Assembly (NCBI RefSeq): GCF_014189455.1
Contig: NZ_CP050296.1
Location: 3,282,001-3,346,000 of the forward strand
Source: Mesorhizobium huakuii
Lineage (GTDB): Bacteria > Pseudomonadota > Alphaproteobacteria > Rhizobiales > Rhizobiaceae
Reading direction: 5' to 3'
DNA: 64,000 bases
Shown here piece after piece: positions 28,396 to 38,679 of the stretch (the first letter of the stretch is position 1; the number at the start of each line of letters is the position of its first letter). The position numbers and the translations under genes were made by a program. The notes under the pieces were generated by a model. That model made no database searches, was not told where the DNA came from, and worked only from the letters and a program-made list of their open reading frames with translations.

Positions 28396-29358
28396 ATGAA
28401 ATCCTTGATACGTAGTGCATCCGTAGCCGCCACGGCGTTGCTGCTTGGCCTGTCGGCCACGGCAATCGCGCGCGCCGACGACAAGCCGACGCTGGCCTTC
28501 GTCGTCAATGGCGCTTCCGATTTCTGGAAAGCGGCCGAAGCCGGCGTCAAGAAGGCGCAGGGCGAACTGCCCGACTACACGCTTGAGCTCAAATATCCGG
28601 AACAATCCTCGGTCGCCATCCAGCAGCGGCTGATGGACGATCTGGTGACGGCCGGCGTCAAGGGCATCATGGTGTCCGCCGTCGATCCCAAGACCTCGAC
28701 CGATGGCCTGAACAAGATCGCCTCGGAAACCGCGCTGTTCACCACCGACAGCGACGCCCCGCAGACCAAGCGTGTCGCCTATATCGGCTCGTCCAATGTC
28801 GACGCCGGCAAGCAGGCGGCCGAAATCGCCAAGAAGGCGATGCCGAACGGCGGCAAGTGCCTCGGCTTCGTCGGCCTGCTCGGCGCCGACAATGCCAAGG
28901 AGCGCATCCAGGGCATGAAGGATGGTCTGGCCGGCACCAAGATCGAACTGGTCGACGTGCGCGGCGACGATATCGACCAGGCGCGCGCCAAGAAGAATGT
29001 CGAGGACGCGCTGGTCGCCAGCCCCGACGTCACCTGCATGGTCGGCTTCTATTCCTACAACACGCCGCGCATCTATGAAGCGCTGCGCGATGCCGGCAAG
29101 CTCGGCTCGATCACGGTTGTCGGTTTCGATGACGATCCGATTACGCTGGGCGGCGTCAAGGAAGGCACCATTGCCGCCACCGTCGTGCAGCAGCCCTTCG
29201 AATGGGCCTATCAGGGCATGAAGCTGATGGCCGCCTATCTCAAGGGCGACAAGTCGGGCATCCCGGCCGGCAACCTCATCATCATCCCGACCAAGATCAT
29301 CGGCAAGGACGACGTCGACGCCTATGCCGCCAATCTGAAGGCGATGGCCGGAAAGTAA
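28396..29358 (+). CDS. Sugar ABC transporter substrate-binding protein (RbsB type)
   Basis: A 320-residue periplasmic binding protein with a signal peptide (MKSLIRSASVAATALLLGLS, cleavage near ARA-DD). The peripl_BP_4 fold shows TLAFVVNGASDFWKAAEAGV, GIMVSAVDPKTS and VVGFDDDPITLGGVKEG. It should bind a monosaccharide or polyol and deliver it to the ATPase/permease encoded just downstream. ATG at 28396 after AGGGAGG is preferred over TTG at 28390. Confidence 0.93.
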   Translation: MKSLIRSASVAATALLLGLSATAIARADDKPTLAFVVNGASDFWKAAEAGVKKAQGELPDYTLELKYPEQSSVAIQQRLMDDLVTAGVKGIMVSAVDPKTSTDGLNKIASETALFTTDSDAPQTKRVAYIGSSNVDAGKQAAEIAKKAMPNGGKCLGFVGLLGADNAKERIQGMKDGLAGTKIELVDVRGDDIDQARAKKNVEDALVASPDVTCMVGFYSYNTPRIYEALRDAGKLGSITVVGFDDDPITLGGVKEGTIAATVVQQPFEWAYQGMKLMAAYLKGDKSGIPAGNLIIIPTKIIGKDDVDAYAANLKAMAGK

Positions 29359-29451
29359 GACCACAGGCAGTTCAGCCGGCTCAACTCCGCTTGAGCCGGC
29401 TGCGCGCATTGACGAACCCTTCGAGGATCGTCAGTCTGCCGGAAGCCGTAA

Positions 29452-29496
29452 GCATGATCCCGAAAAGTGGGAACCGGTTTTCGGAAAAGATCATGC
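29452..29496. repeat. Rhizobial palindromic repeat, copy 1
   Basis: GCATGATCCCGAAAAGTGGG... ending GATCATGC, a near-palindrome with an internal ACCGGTTTTCGG block. A second copy is at 42427-42473. Elements of this form are very numerous between genes in rhizobial genomes. Confidence 0.85.
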
Positions 29497-29527
29497 CTTG
29501 GGATTGGCCCGCTAACTGCTGTCAGGC

Positions 29528-31069
<1,542 letters not shown>

Positions 31070-31129
31070 TTTTTGCGCCGGGGTCGCGAGACCGCGCAAC
31101 CTGCTCAGGCAGGCATTGGGGAGAAGACG

Positions 31130-32125
31130 ATGAGCAAGAAAGATCTCGGCCTGTTGATCCTGATCCTGGTGGTCGGGGCCATCGTTGCGATCATCAATCC
31201 GCGCTTCCTGCTGCCGATCAACCTCGCCAACACCTCGAACCTGATCGGCCTGTTCGGCATCCTGTCGATCGGCCAGGCCTTCGTCATCATCACCGGCGGC
31301 ATCGAACTGTCGGTCGGCTCTGTGGTTGCGCTGCTGGGAACGTTGTTCATCGACTTCATCGCCGTGCGCGAACTCGACTGGCCGCTGGCCTTCGTGCTGA
31401 TCATCGCGCTGGGCGCCATCATCGGCCTGGTGCATGGCTGGCTGATCACGCGGCTGAAACTGCAGCCCTTCGTGGTGACCTTGTGCGGCCTGCTGATCTA
31501 TCGCGGCGTGGCGCGCTTCTACACCGCCGACGGCACCGCAGGCTTCGCCTTCGGCCAGAATTTTCCCGAGCTCGAATTCCTGACGGCGGGCCGGTCCTAT
31601 GGCGTGCCGAACAGTTTCATCGCGCTGATCGTCATCGCCATCGTCATGTGGGTGGTGCTGCACCGGTCGGTGTTCGGCCGCTATCTCTACGCCATCGGCA
31701 AGAATGAGGAGGCGGCGAAATATTCCGGCATCCGCACCGGCCGTATCGTCATGGCCGCCTATGTCATCTGCGGCGTGCTGACGGCGCTGTCGGCGATCTA
31801 TTTCGCCATGTACACGCGCTCGATTTCACCGGCCAGCCACGGCCAGTTCTATGAACTCTACGCCATTGCCGCCGCCGTGCTCGGCGGCTTTTCGCTGCGC
31901 GGCGGCGAGGGCTCGCTGATCGGCGTTATCCTCGGCACCGTGCTGCTGCAGGAGCTGCAGAACCTCGTCAATCTGCTCGGCATCCCGTCCTCCCTCAACT
32001 TCGCGGTGATGGGCGGCGTCATCCTCATTGGCGTGCTGGTCGATCAGCAATGGGGCGTGTTCCGGGCTCGGCGTCTGATGATCGATGCAGCCCGCAAGAA
32101 CGTCGCCGGTGCCCCAGCGGAATAA
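31130..32125 (+). CDS. Sugar ABC transporter permease (RbsC type)
   Basis: A 331-residue membrane protein with 8-10 helices and the CUT2 permease signature GGIELSVGSVVALLGT and GRYLYAIGKNEEAAKYSGI. Start MSKKDLGLL at 31130 follows GGGGAGAAG; the longer frame from 31073 adds an unlikely charged lead. It is the last gene of the 28396 importer operon; the next gene has its own GntR-type operator. Confidence 0.93.
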   Translation: MSKKDLGLLILILVVGAIVAIINPRFLLPINLANTSNLIGLFGILSIGQAFVIITGGIELSVGSVVALLGTLFIDFIAVRELDWPLAFVLIIALGAIIGLVHGWLITRLKLQPFVVTLCGLLIYRGVARFYTADGTAGFAFGQNFPELEFLTAGRSYGVPNSFIALIVIAIVMWVVLHRSVFGRYLYAIGKNEEAAKYSGIRTGRIVMAAYVICGVLTALSAIYFAMYTRSISPASHGQFYELYAIAAAVLGGFSLRGGEGSLIGVILGTVLLQELQNLVNLLGIPSSLNFAVMGGVILIGVLVDQQWGVFRARRLMIDAARKNVAGAPAE

Positions 32126-32163
32126 CGACCTGCTCCGGCGCAATTGCTTGTCCGCGCCTGGAG

Positions 32164-32177
32164 AATATTATAATAGC
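32164..32177. promoter_or_regulatory. GntR-type operator, site A
   Basis: AATATTATAATAGC: the TATTATAATA core of the palindrome GCTATTATAATAGC with one intact outer half. It lies 33 bp before the SDR start codon at 32210. Confidence 0.6.
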
Positions 32178-32209
32178 ATAACCCGAACTAGTTCGGGGGC
32201 GGACGGAAC

Positions 32210-32989
32210 ATGCGCTGCGATTTGCGAGGCAAGGTAGCGCTGGTCACCGGGGCCGCGGGCACCATCGGCAGTTCCATTGCCACGCGCCTCTCCGACAATG
32301 GTGCCGCGGTCGTCGTCGCCGACATCAACGGCGAGGGCGCAATCCAGGTGGCGGCCGGCTTGACCGATGCCATGGCCTGCGCCACGGACATCCGTGACGC
32401 CGCCTCGGTCGACAGCGCCATCGCCGCGATCATGCAGCGCTATGGCCGCCTCGACATCCTGATCAACAATGCCGGCGTCAACACGCTGGCCCACCGCGTG
32501 ACCTTGGACGAATTCCCGGCCGAGGAATGGGACCGCATCACCGGCATCGATCTCGACGGCCTCTACATTATGAGCCGCGCGGCACTGAAGCCCATGCTCG
32601 CCGCCGGCAAAGGCGGGCGCATCGTCAACATCGCCTCGGTCGTCGGCCTTGCCGCCATGCGCCTGCAAAGCCCGTTCGTCGCCGCCAAGGCCGGCATCAT
32701 CCATCTGACACGGTCGATGGCGATTGAACTTGGCGCCCTGGGCATCTTGACCAACGCCGTCGCCCCGGGTTCGGTGATGACGGCGCTGACCGCCAAGCTG
32801 TTTTACGGCGACGACGGCAAGTTCGCCGGCCGCACGCAGGAGTTTTTGGCCCATGTGCCGCTCGGCAGGCCTGCCGAGCCCCGGGAGATCGCCGAGGCGG
32901 TGCTGTTCCTGGCCTCGCCGGCCGCCAGCTACGTCAACGGCCAGGTGCTGGCCGTCGATGGCGGCTGGACGGCGGGATACATGATGTGA
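32210..32989 (+). CDS. SDR family protein with Phe in place of catalytic Tyr
   Basis: A 259-residue short-chain dehydrogenase/reductase. The cofactor motif GAAGTIGSSIA, DINGEGA (Asp, NAD preference) and LINNAG are intact, as is NIASV (Ser). At the YxxxK site the protein reads SPFVAAKAG, so the proton-relay Tyr is Phe while Lys is kept. The C-terminus GGWTAGYMM is typical. Its start sits 33 bp after a GntR operator. It overlaps the next SDR-like gene by 4 bp. It may be catalytically altered or act in a heteromer. Confidence 0.88.
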   Translation: MRCDLRGKVALVTGAAGTIGSSIATRLSDNGAAVVVADINGEGAIQVAAGLTDAMACATDIRDAASVDSAIAAIMQRYGRLDILINNAGVNTLAHRVTLDEFPAEEWDRITGIDLDGLYIMSRAALKPMLAAGKGGRIVNIASVVGLAAMRLQSPFVAAKAGIIHLTRSMAIELGALGILTNAVAPGSVMTALTAKLFYGDDGKFAGRTQEFLAHVPLGRPAEPREIAEAVLFLASPAASYVNGQVLAVDGGWTAGYMM

Positions 32990-33576
32990 GCGACGCGATG
33001 GAAATCGATCTTAACGGCGCCACGGTGGCTCTCGATGGCGAGACCAACCCGATCGTCGACGCTGTGCTCGCCGCGCTGCGTGCCAATGGCAGTACATTTG
33101 TCGAAGCAGCTGAAGTCGCCGACATCCTGCTGATGTCCAATCCGCTGCGCCCGGGAACGACGGTGCAGGATCCCCGCCACGAGTATTCCGATGCGCGCAG
33201 GGCGGCCCTGGCCATGGCCGAGCGCGGCGGCGGGCGCATCGTCTTCCTGATCTCGGCCACCGCCGGCATGCCGATGCGCCGCCATCCCCGCTTTTCCATG
33301 GAGAACGCCGCGATTCTGGCCGGCATGCGCACGCTGGCCATGGAGTTCGGGCCAAGGGTGCTGGTCAATGCCGTCGGCTTCGGCGCGGTCGAGGACGAAA
33401 CCATGGTATCAGGCGACAAGGCGATGCTCAGCCACACGCCAGTCGGCCGCGCCGGCTGCATCGAGGAAGCGGTTGCGGCCGTGCTGTTCTTCTGCGATCC
33501 GCTCAACACTTACACGACGGGCCAGATGCTCAGCGTCGACGGTGGATGGACGGCAGGCTATGGGCGTAATTTCTGA
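32986..33576 (+). CDS. Degenerate SDR-like protein (no cofactor or catalytic motifs)
   Basis: A 196-residue protein aligned with the SDR fold by its C-terminal half (LVNAVGFGAVEDE, TPVGRAGCIEEAVAAVLFFC and the ending GQMLSVDGGWTAGYGRNF, nearly as in the upstream SDR). The Rossmann glycine motif is replaced (ALDGETNPIVDAVLAAL), and the YxxxK site is FSMEN. It overlaps the upstream SDR gene by ATGA-like coupling (start GTG at 32986 or ATG at 32998). The likely role is a non-catalytic partner subunit; it is not a frameshifted copy, since the reading frame is clean. Confidence 0.75.
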   Translation: MSDAMEIDLNGATVALDGETNPIVDAVLAALRANGSTFVEAAEVADILLMSNPLRPGTTVQDPRHEYSDARRAALAMAERGGGRIVFLISATAGMPMRRHPRFSMENAAILAGMRTLAMEFGPRVLVNAVGFGAVEDETMVSGDKAMLSHTPVGRAGCIEEAVAAVLFFCDPLNTYTTGQMLSVDGGWTAGYGRNF

Positions 33577-33706
33577 ACCGTTGATGCCCGGCATCCCCGC
33601 CGGGTCCGTCGCTGGAAACCGTCCGCCACACCAGCTATGAATGGACGTTTACGGCGTGATCCGCGCGACATTGCCTTGCGGGATCGCGCTTTCTTGGAGC
33701 ATGGTG

Positions 33707-34738
33707 ATGACCGACAGACCGCCGGCGGGCGAGAAGAAGCGGCAGCGCCTTGGCGTCCGCGAGATCGCCAAGCGTGTCGGCGTCGCGCCGATGACGGTGT
33801 CGCGCGCGCTGTCCAATCCCGACATGGTCTCGCCGGAGACGCGCGCCAAGGTGCTCGAGGCCATCGAGCAGGCCGGCTTCGTACCCAACCGGCTGGCCTC
33901 CAGCATGCGCGGCAACGGCCGCATGATCGGCACGGTGGTGCCGCCGCTGATCAATTCGGGCATTGCCGAACAGGTGCAAGGCATGTCCGACGAATGCCAC
34001 GAGAGCGGCTATTCGATGCTTCTGGTGCAAGGCGAGTTCACGCAGGAGGCCGAGGAGAAATCGATCCGCAACCTGCTCGGCTGGCGCCCGGTCGGCATGA
34101 TCCTGCAGAGCTTCGTGCAAAGTGAGACGGCACGGGCGCTTCTGAAGAGCAGCGGCGCGCCGGTGGTCGAAATATCGGAAATCAAGGGCCGCAAGCCGAT
34201 CGACATGGTGGTCGGCGTCTCCAACTTCGAGACCGCCTACGCCATGACCATGCATCTCGCCGCCAAGGGCTACCAGCGCATCGGCTTCGTCTCGACGCCG
34301 ATCCACGGCAATGACCGCCTGCAGCAGCGCCGCACCGGCTATCATGCGGCACTCACCGAACTCGGCATCAAGAACCATGCCGACATGGAGGTCGAAGTGC
34401 CGATCACCGCGCAAGGCGGCGCCGAGGCGCTGGTGACGCTGACCTCCCGGCATAGGGATATCGATGCCATATTCTTTTCCAGCGACACGCTGGCCGTCGG
34501 TGCCGTGCAGGAGTGCCACCGCCGGCGCTGGGCGGTGCCGGGCAGGATCGCCATCGCCGGCTATGGCGATATGGATCTGGCAGCCCAACTCTATCCGCCC
34601 CTGACAACGGTCAAGGTCAACCGCTACGAGATGGGGCGGCGCGCCGTGCGGCAATTGCTGGCAAGGCTCGGCGGCGACACCAAGGTGCCGACCATCACCA
34701 GCCTCGGCTTCGAGATCGTCGACCGCGAAAGCGCGTGA
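33707..34738 (+). CDS. LacI family regulator, gluconate-GntR-like
   Basis: A 343-residue repressor with helix-turn-helix LGVREIAKRVGVAPMTVSRA and recognition end SNPDMVSPETRAKV, closer to E. coli GntR-type LacI proteins than to LacI1 here. The sensor domain follows (GFVSTPIHGNDRLQQRRTGY). Start ATG 33707 gives 9-nt spacing from TTGGAG; 33701 is possible. Two copies of TGATACCGGTACCA (38595-38608 and 46525-46538) resemble the operator of gluconate GntR and are its likely targets. It converges with the dehydratase gene at 34739. Confidence 0.92.
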   Translation: MTDRPPAGEKKRQRLGVREIAKRVGVAPMTVSRALSNPDMVSPETRAKVLEAIEQAGFVPNRLASSMRGNGRMIGTVVPPLINSGIAEQVQGMSDECHESGYSMLLVQGEFTQEAEEKSIRNLLGWRPVGMILQSFVQSETARALLKSSGAPVVEISEIKGRKPIDMVVGVSNFETAYAMTMHLAAKGYQRIGFVSTPIHGNDRLQQRRTGYHAALTELGIKNHADMEVEVPITAQGGAEALVTLTSRHRDIDAIFFSSDTLAVGAVQECHRRRWAVPGRIAIAGYGDMDLAAQLYPPLTTVKVNRYEMGRRAVRQLLARLGGDTKVPTITSLGFEIVDRESA

Positions 34739-35920
34739 TCAGGACGTCTTCTTCCCTGCTTCTTCTCGTCGACCCAGCCGCTTCTCCCAACCTTCCGCAT
34801 GGACGTTGAGATAGGCGTTGGGATCGTAAGGGTGGTCCTTGAGCGCCTCGATGTTGAGATCGATGCCGAGCCCCGGCGCGTCAGGCAGCGACAGATGGCC
34901 GTTCTTCGCATCGACCGTTGGATGCCAGGTCACCAGCTCGCGCGTCCACGGGTCGTTGAAGGCGTCGAAATGTTCCTGGATGAGGAAGTTCGGCACCGCC
35001 GCGGCCAGCTGCAGGCACACCGCCGTCGCCACCGGTCCGCCACTCTGGTGCGGCGCGATATGGCTGCCATGCGCGAACGCCAGATTGGCCACCTGCATCG
35101 ACGGCGCGATGCCGCCGAGCGACATCGGTTCGGGCTGGAAGATGTTGACGCCACCGCCGGCGGCCAGTGTGTAGAATTGACCGACGGTATCGTACATCTC
35201 ACCGGTCGCAACCGGGATCGGCGAGCGGTGCGCCACTTCATGCACCGTCTCCTGCCGGTCGCGCGAGGTTGGCTCCTCCCACCAGTAGATATCGAGATCG
35301 GCGAACTTTTGGGCCGCCTGCAGTGCCGCGATCTCGGTGAAGCGGGCATGCACGTCGATCAGGATCCGCGTGTCCTTGGGCAGGCGATCCCGCAGCGTCC
35401 GACAGATGGCGTAGGAAAGCTCCAAGTCCTCGCGCGACATGAAACCTTGCGCGGTGCCGAACGGGTCAAGCTTGAACGCCTTGAAGCCTTTGGCCAGCAC
35501 CGCTTTGGCGGCTTCGAGAAAGGCCTCCGGCGTGCGCTCGGTGCGATACCAGCCATTGGCGTAGCCGAGCACGCTGTCGCGTACCTGGCCGCCGAGCAAC
35601 TGGTGGATTGGCACGCCGAGGCTCTTGCCCAGAATGTCCCAGCAGGCGACCTCGATCGCCGCGATCACCGTGCGGTGGATATGGCCGCCGTCGAGCGACA
35701 CACTGTCCAGCATGCGCTTGGCCAGCGCATTGATGCGGCGCGGATCCTGGCCGATGGCAAGATGCTTGAGCTCATGCACGCCGGCTTCCGTGGTCTTGAT
35801 GAAGCCGTTCAGCGTGCCTTCGCCGATGCCATGGATGCCGCTGTCGCTGTGGACCTTGACGAACAGCCAGTTCTTCCAGCCGGCGCCGACGGCGAAGGTC
35901 TCGATTTCGATGATCTTCAT
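34739..35920 (-). CDS. Enolase-superfamily sugar-acid dehydratase (mandelate racemase/galactonate dehydratase-like)
   Basis: A 393-residue protein starting MKIIEIETFAVGAGWKNWLF. Metal and catalytic positions are visible: ILIDVHARF (Asp-x-His as in D-galactonate dehydratase), WWEEPTSRD, PVATGEMYD, QPEPMSLGG and IAPHQSGGP (second His). This set supports syn-dehydration of an aldonic acid to a 2-keto-3-deoxy acid rather than racemisation. Substrate not determined. It is the last gene of the minus-strand operon SDR - transketolase N - transketolase C - dehydratase. Confidence 0.88.
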   Translation of the reverse strand: MKIIEIETFAVGAGWKNWLFVKVHSDSGIHGIGEGTLNGFIKTTEAGVHELKHLAIGQDPRRINALAKRMLDSVSLDGGHIHRTVIAAIEVACWDILGKSLGVPIHQLLGGQVRDSVLGYANGWYRTERTPEAFLEAAKAVLAKGFKAFKLDPFGTAQGFMSREDLELSYAICRTLRDRLPKDTRILIDVHARFTEIAALQAAQKFADLDIYWWEEPTSRDRQETVHEVAHRSPIPVATGEMYDTVGQFYTLAAGGGVNIFQPEPMSLGGIAPSMQVANLAFAHGSHIAPHQSGGPVATAVCLQLAAAVPNFLIQEHFDAFNDPWTRELVTWHPTVDAKNGHLSLPDAPGLGIDLNIEALKDHPYDPNAYLNVHAEGWEKRLGRREEAGKKTS

Positions 35921-35928
35921 GCGGAACC

Positions 35929-36917
35929 CTAACTCAGTGCGGCGATCGTCGCGATGACGGCCTCGGTGGTCAGGCCATACTTCGCTTGCAAGGTCGGCAC
36001 CGCACCGCATTCGATGTAGCGGTCGGGCAGGCCGATGCGCGTTACCTTCTTCGCAATGCCGGCATCGAACAAGGTCTCGACGACCAGGCTCGCCAAGCCG
36101 CCAACCACGACATGGTTCTCAACCGTGACGATATGGCTGAAGCCGGCTGCGAACGCGGCCACGGCTTCGGCGTCGAACGGTTTTATGGTCGGCACGTGCA
36201 ATAGACCGGCGGAGATGCCTTTTTGCGCAACGCGTCCGCCGCGTCCAGCGCCCGCTCGGTCATGAAGCCGGTCGCGATGATACCGACATCGGAACCGTTA
36301 CGAAGCTGCCGCGCCTTGCCGATCTCGAAACGATAGCCGGCTTCAAATACCACAGGCACGGAACCGCGCAGCAGCCGCATATAGACCGGTCCGCGATACG
36401 CGGCGATCGCCTCGGTGGCCGCCTCGATCTCCGTCGCGTCGCAAGGGTCGATGATGGTCAGGTCGGGGATCATGCGCATCAGCGCCAGATCCTCGATCGC
36501 CTGGTGCGTGCCGCCATAGCCGGTCGTCAGCCCCGGCAGGCCGGCGACGATCTTGACGTCGAGGTTGGAGTGGGCAAGCGCGATGGCGACGAAATCATAG
36601 GCCCGCCGCGTCGCGAACACGCCATAGGTGGTGGCGAACGGCACCTTGCCGGTGCGCGCCAGCCCGGCGGCGACGGCGACCAGATTTTGCTCGGCCATGC
36701 CGACATTGAAGAAGCGGTCCGGGAAAGCGTCGCCGAACGGCAAGATGTCGGTGTATTTGCCGAGATCGGCGGTCAGCCCGACAATGTCGGGACGGCTCTG
36801 GCCAAGCCGCGCCAAAGCCTTGCCGAACGGCGCCTCCACGCTTTGCCGTCCGCCGCCAACGGCTTCGTCCTGGCCCATGGCCAGCGTGCGTCCGGCCTCC
36901 ATCGCAGCGCCGCTCAT
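35929..36917 (-). pseudogene. Transketolase C-terminal subunit with single-base frameshift
   Basis: The first 245 codons (start MSGAAMEAGRTLAMGQDEAV) encode the Pyr domain of a split transketolase (DRFFNVGMAEQNLVAVAAGL, TTYGVFATRRAYDFV, MRLLRGSVPVVF). After RKK the frame breaks at a run of five T (36220-36224, plus strand). One more base would give KKGISAGLLHVPTIKPFDAE and restore the C-terminal domain (HIVTVENHVVVGGLAS), which ends at 35929. It may be a true mutation, a sequencing error, or translational slippage. It overlaps the N-subunit gene by 4 bp. Confidence 0.85.
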
Positions 36918-37762
36918 TGGGCTGCTCCTGTACTCTGTTCGAACTCGGCGATGATGCCGTCCCATTGCGCCACGTCGATGCGGAAGAAGTGCGATTTCTC
37001 AGAGGTTTCGATGCGCGGCACGCCTTTGCCGGGCAGTGTGCGCAGCATGATCGCTTTCGGCTTGCCGTTGCCTTCGCGCGCATCGGCCAGCGCACCGACC
37101 ACCGCCTTCATGTCGTTGCCGTCGATCTCCGATGTTTGCCAGCCGAAGGCGCGCCACTTGTCGGCCACCGGCTCCATGTCGAGCACCATGGGCCCATCGG
37201 CCTGGATGCCGTTGCAGTCGATCAGCGCCACCAGCCCGTCGAGCCTGAAATGACTGGCCGACATCGCCGCCTCCCAGGTAGAGCCTTCCTGCATTTCGCC
37301 ATCGGACAGTTCGACGAAAACGCGCGCATCGGATTTGTCGATACGCAGGCCCAGCGCCTGGCCGACGCCTTGCCCCAGGCCATGGCCCAGCGAACCGCCG
37401 ATGACCTCGACGCCGGGCGTGGTGTCGAGCGTCGACATTTCCAGCCGGCTGTTATCCGCGCCGTAGGTGGCAAGTTCCTCGACCGGGATGATGCCGGCTT
37501 CCGCCAGTGCTGCCCAGAGCGCGATCGAATAGTGCCCGGTCGAGAGCAGGAAGCGGTCGCGGTCGGGCCAATCCGGATTGTGCGGGTCGTAGCGCAGTTC
37601 GTGGAAGTACAATGCTGCCAGCGCATCGGCGATGCCGAGGCCCTGGCCGATATAGCCCTGGCCCTGACCGCGCGCCATGGTCAGCATGTGCCGGCGCAAT
37701 TGCGTTGCCTTGCGTTCGAGCGCGCCGATATCGGCGGTGCCGGGAGGGGAATTTCGCAGCAT
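36914..37762 (-). CDS. Transketolase N-terminal subunit (split transketolase)
   Basis: A 282-residue protein that carries the thiamine-diphosphate-binding PP domain: GQGLGIADALAALYFHELRY, STGHYSIALWAAL, GGSLGHGLGQGVGQALG and LSDGEMQEGSTWEAAM (the TPP motif with Ser for the first Gly), then DCNGIQADG. It works only with the C-terminal subunit. Split transketolases occur in sugar catabolic clusters, e.g. the AplAB pair acting on apulose 4-phosphate. Start MLRNSPPG at 37762, 4 bp after the SDR stop. Confidence 0.93.
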   Translation of the reverse strand: MLRNSPPGTADIGALERKATQLRRHMLTMARGQGQGYIGQGLGIADALAALYFHELRYDPHNPDWPDRDRFLLSTGHYSIALWAALAEAGIIPVEELATYGADNSRLEMSTLDTTPGVEVIGGSLGHGLGQGVGQALGLRIDKSDARVFVELSDGEMQEGSTWEAAMSASHFRLDGLVALIDCNGIQADGPMVLDMEPVADKWRAFGWQTSEIDGNDMKAVVGALADAREGNGKPKAIMLRTLPGKGVPRIETSEKSHFFRIDVAQWDGIIAEFEQSTGAAQ

Positions 37763-37766
37763 ATGA

Positions 37767-38561
37767 TCAGTCCTTGTCGAGCCCACCCGACATGTTGAGC
37801 CGCTCGGCGGTCATGTATTGGGGCGAATCGAGACAGAGCCAGACGACGGCCTCGGCCACCTCGGAAATCTCGGCGCGGCGGCCGAGCGGGATGCGGCGGG
37901 TGCGCTCGTCGAGGAAGGCCTGCAGATCGTTGCGGCCATTGGCGCGGGCGAGATCGACCTCGGTCGAACGCTGCATTTCGGTGTCCATCATGCCGGGCGC
38001 CAGGCTGTTGACCAGCACGCCATAGGGCGCCAGCGCCACGGCGGCGGCGCGGGTGATGGAATCGACGCCGGCCTTGCTTGCCGTGTAGGCGGTGTAATCG
38101 GGCAGCGCCATGCGCGAGCCCGGTGAGGTGATGTTGATGATGCGCCCCGAACGCTGCTCGCGCATCACCCGTCCCGCCGCCTTGCAGGCCATGGCAAGCG
38201 CGGTGACATTGAGCGCCAGCGTGCGCGTCCAGGCCTTGTAGGTGGCGTCGAGGAACGGCTCGATCACGCCATAGCCGGCATTGTTGACGAGGATGTCGAT
38301 GCCGCCCCAGCGCGTGATCACGCTTTCCACCGCCGCCTCCGGCGCGCCCTCCAGCGTGAAATCGCCTGTTATGATTTCGGTTTCCGCACCGGTTTCCTTG
38401 ATCTGTCGGGCAGTGTCGGCCAGCCCCTCGCCATTGATGTCGGTGATCGCGACGGCACAGCCGCGCCGGGCCAGCTGGATCGCCACCTCGCGGCCGAGGC
38501 CGCCGGCGGCACCGGTGACCAGGGCTCGCCTTGGCGTTGTATTTTGATTTTCGGCAGGCAA
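37767..38561 (-). CDS. SDR family oxidoreductase
   Basis: A 264-residue canonical short-chain dehydrogenase: GAAGGLGREVA, ITDIN (Asp, NAD-type), LVNNAG, ITSPGSR (Ser) and YTAYTASKAG (YxxxK), all intact. It probably oxidises a sugar or polyol hydroxyl. It leads the minus-strand operon with the split transketolase and dehydratase. The operator TGATACCGGTACCA stands 34 bp upstream, between it and the divergent second dehydratase. Confidence 0.93.
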   Translation of the reverse strand: MPAENQNTTPRRALVTGAAGGLGREVAIQLARRGCAVAITDINGEGLADTARQIKETGAETEIITGDFTLEGAPEAAVESVITRWGGIDILVNNAGYGVIEPFLDATYKAWTRTLALNVTALAMACKAAGRVMREQRSGRIINITSPGSRMALPDYTAYTASKAGVDSITRAAAVALAPYGVLVNSLAPGMMDTEMQRSTEVDLARANGRNDLQAFLDERTRRIPLGRRAEISEVAEAVVWLCLDSPQYMTAERLNMSGGLDKD

Positions 38562-38594
38562 GCGAGCACCCTCCCGGTGGCCATCTTGACGGGA

Positions 38595-38608
38595 TTGATA
38601 CCGGTACC
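38595..38608. promoter_or_regulatory. LacI/GntR-type operator in the divergent promoter
   Basis: TGATACCGGTACCA, close to the gluconate repressor operator TGTTACCGGTAACA known from E. coli. The same word occurs inverted at 46525-46538. It sits between the SDR gene (minus) and the dehydratase gene (plus). Confidence 0.65.
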
Positions 38609-38679
38609 ATAAATGGCTGTCAACGCCGATGTGCTATTGTCCTGTCGACCGCACGGTCCGCCGCAATGGGGAGAAAAAG

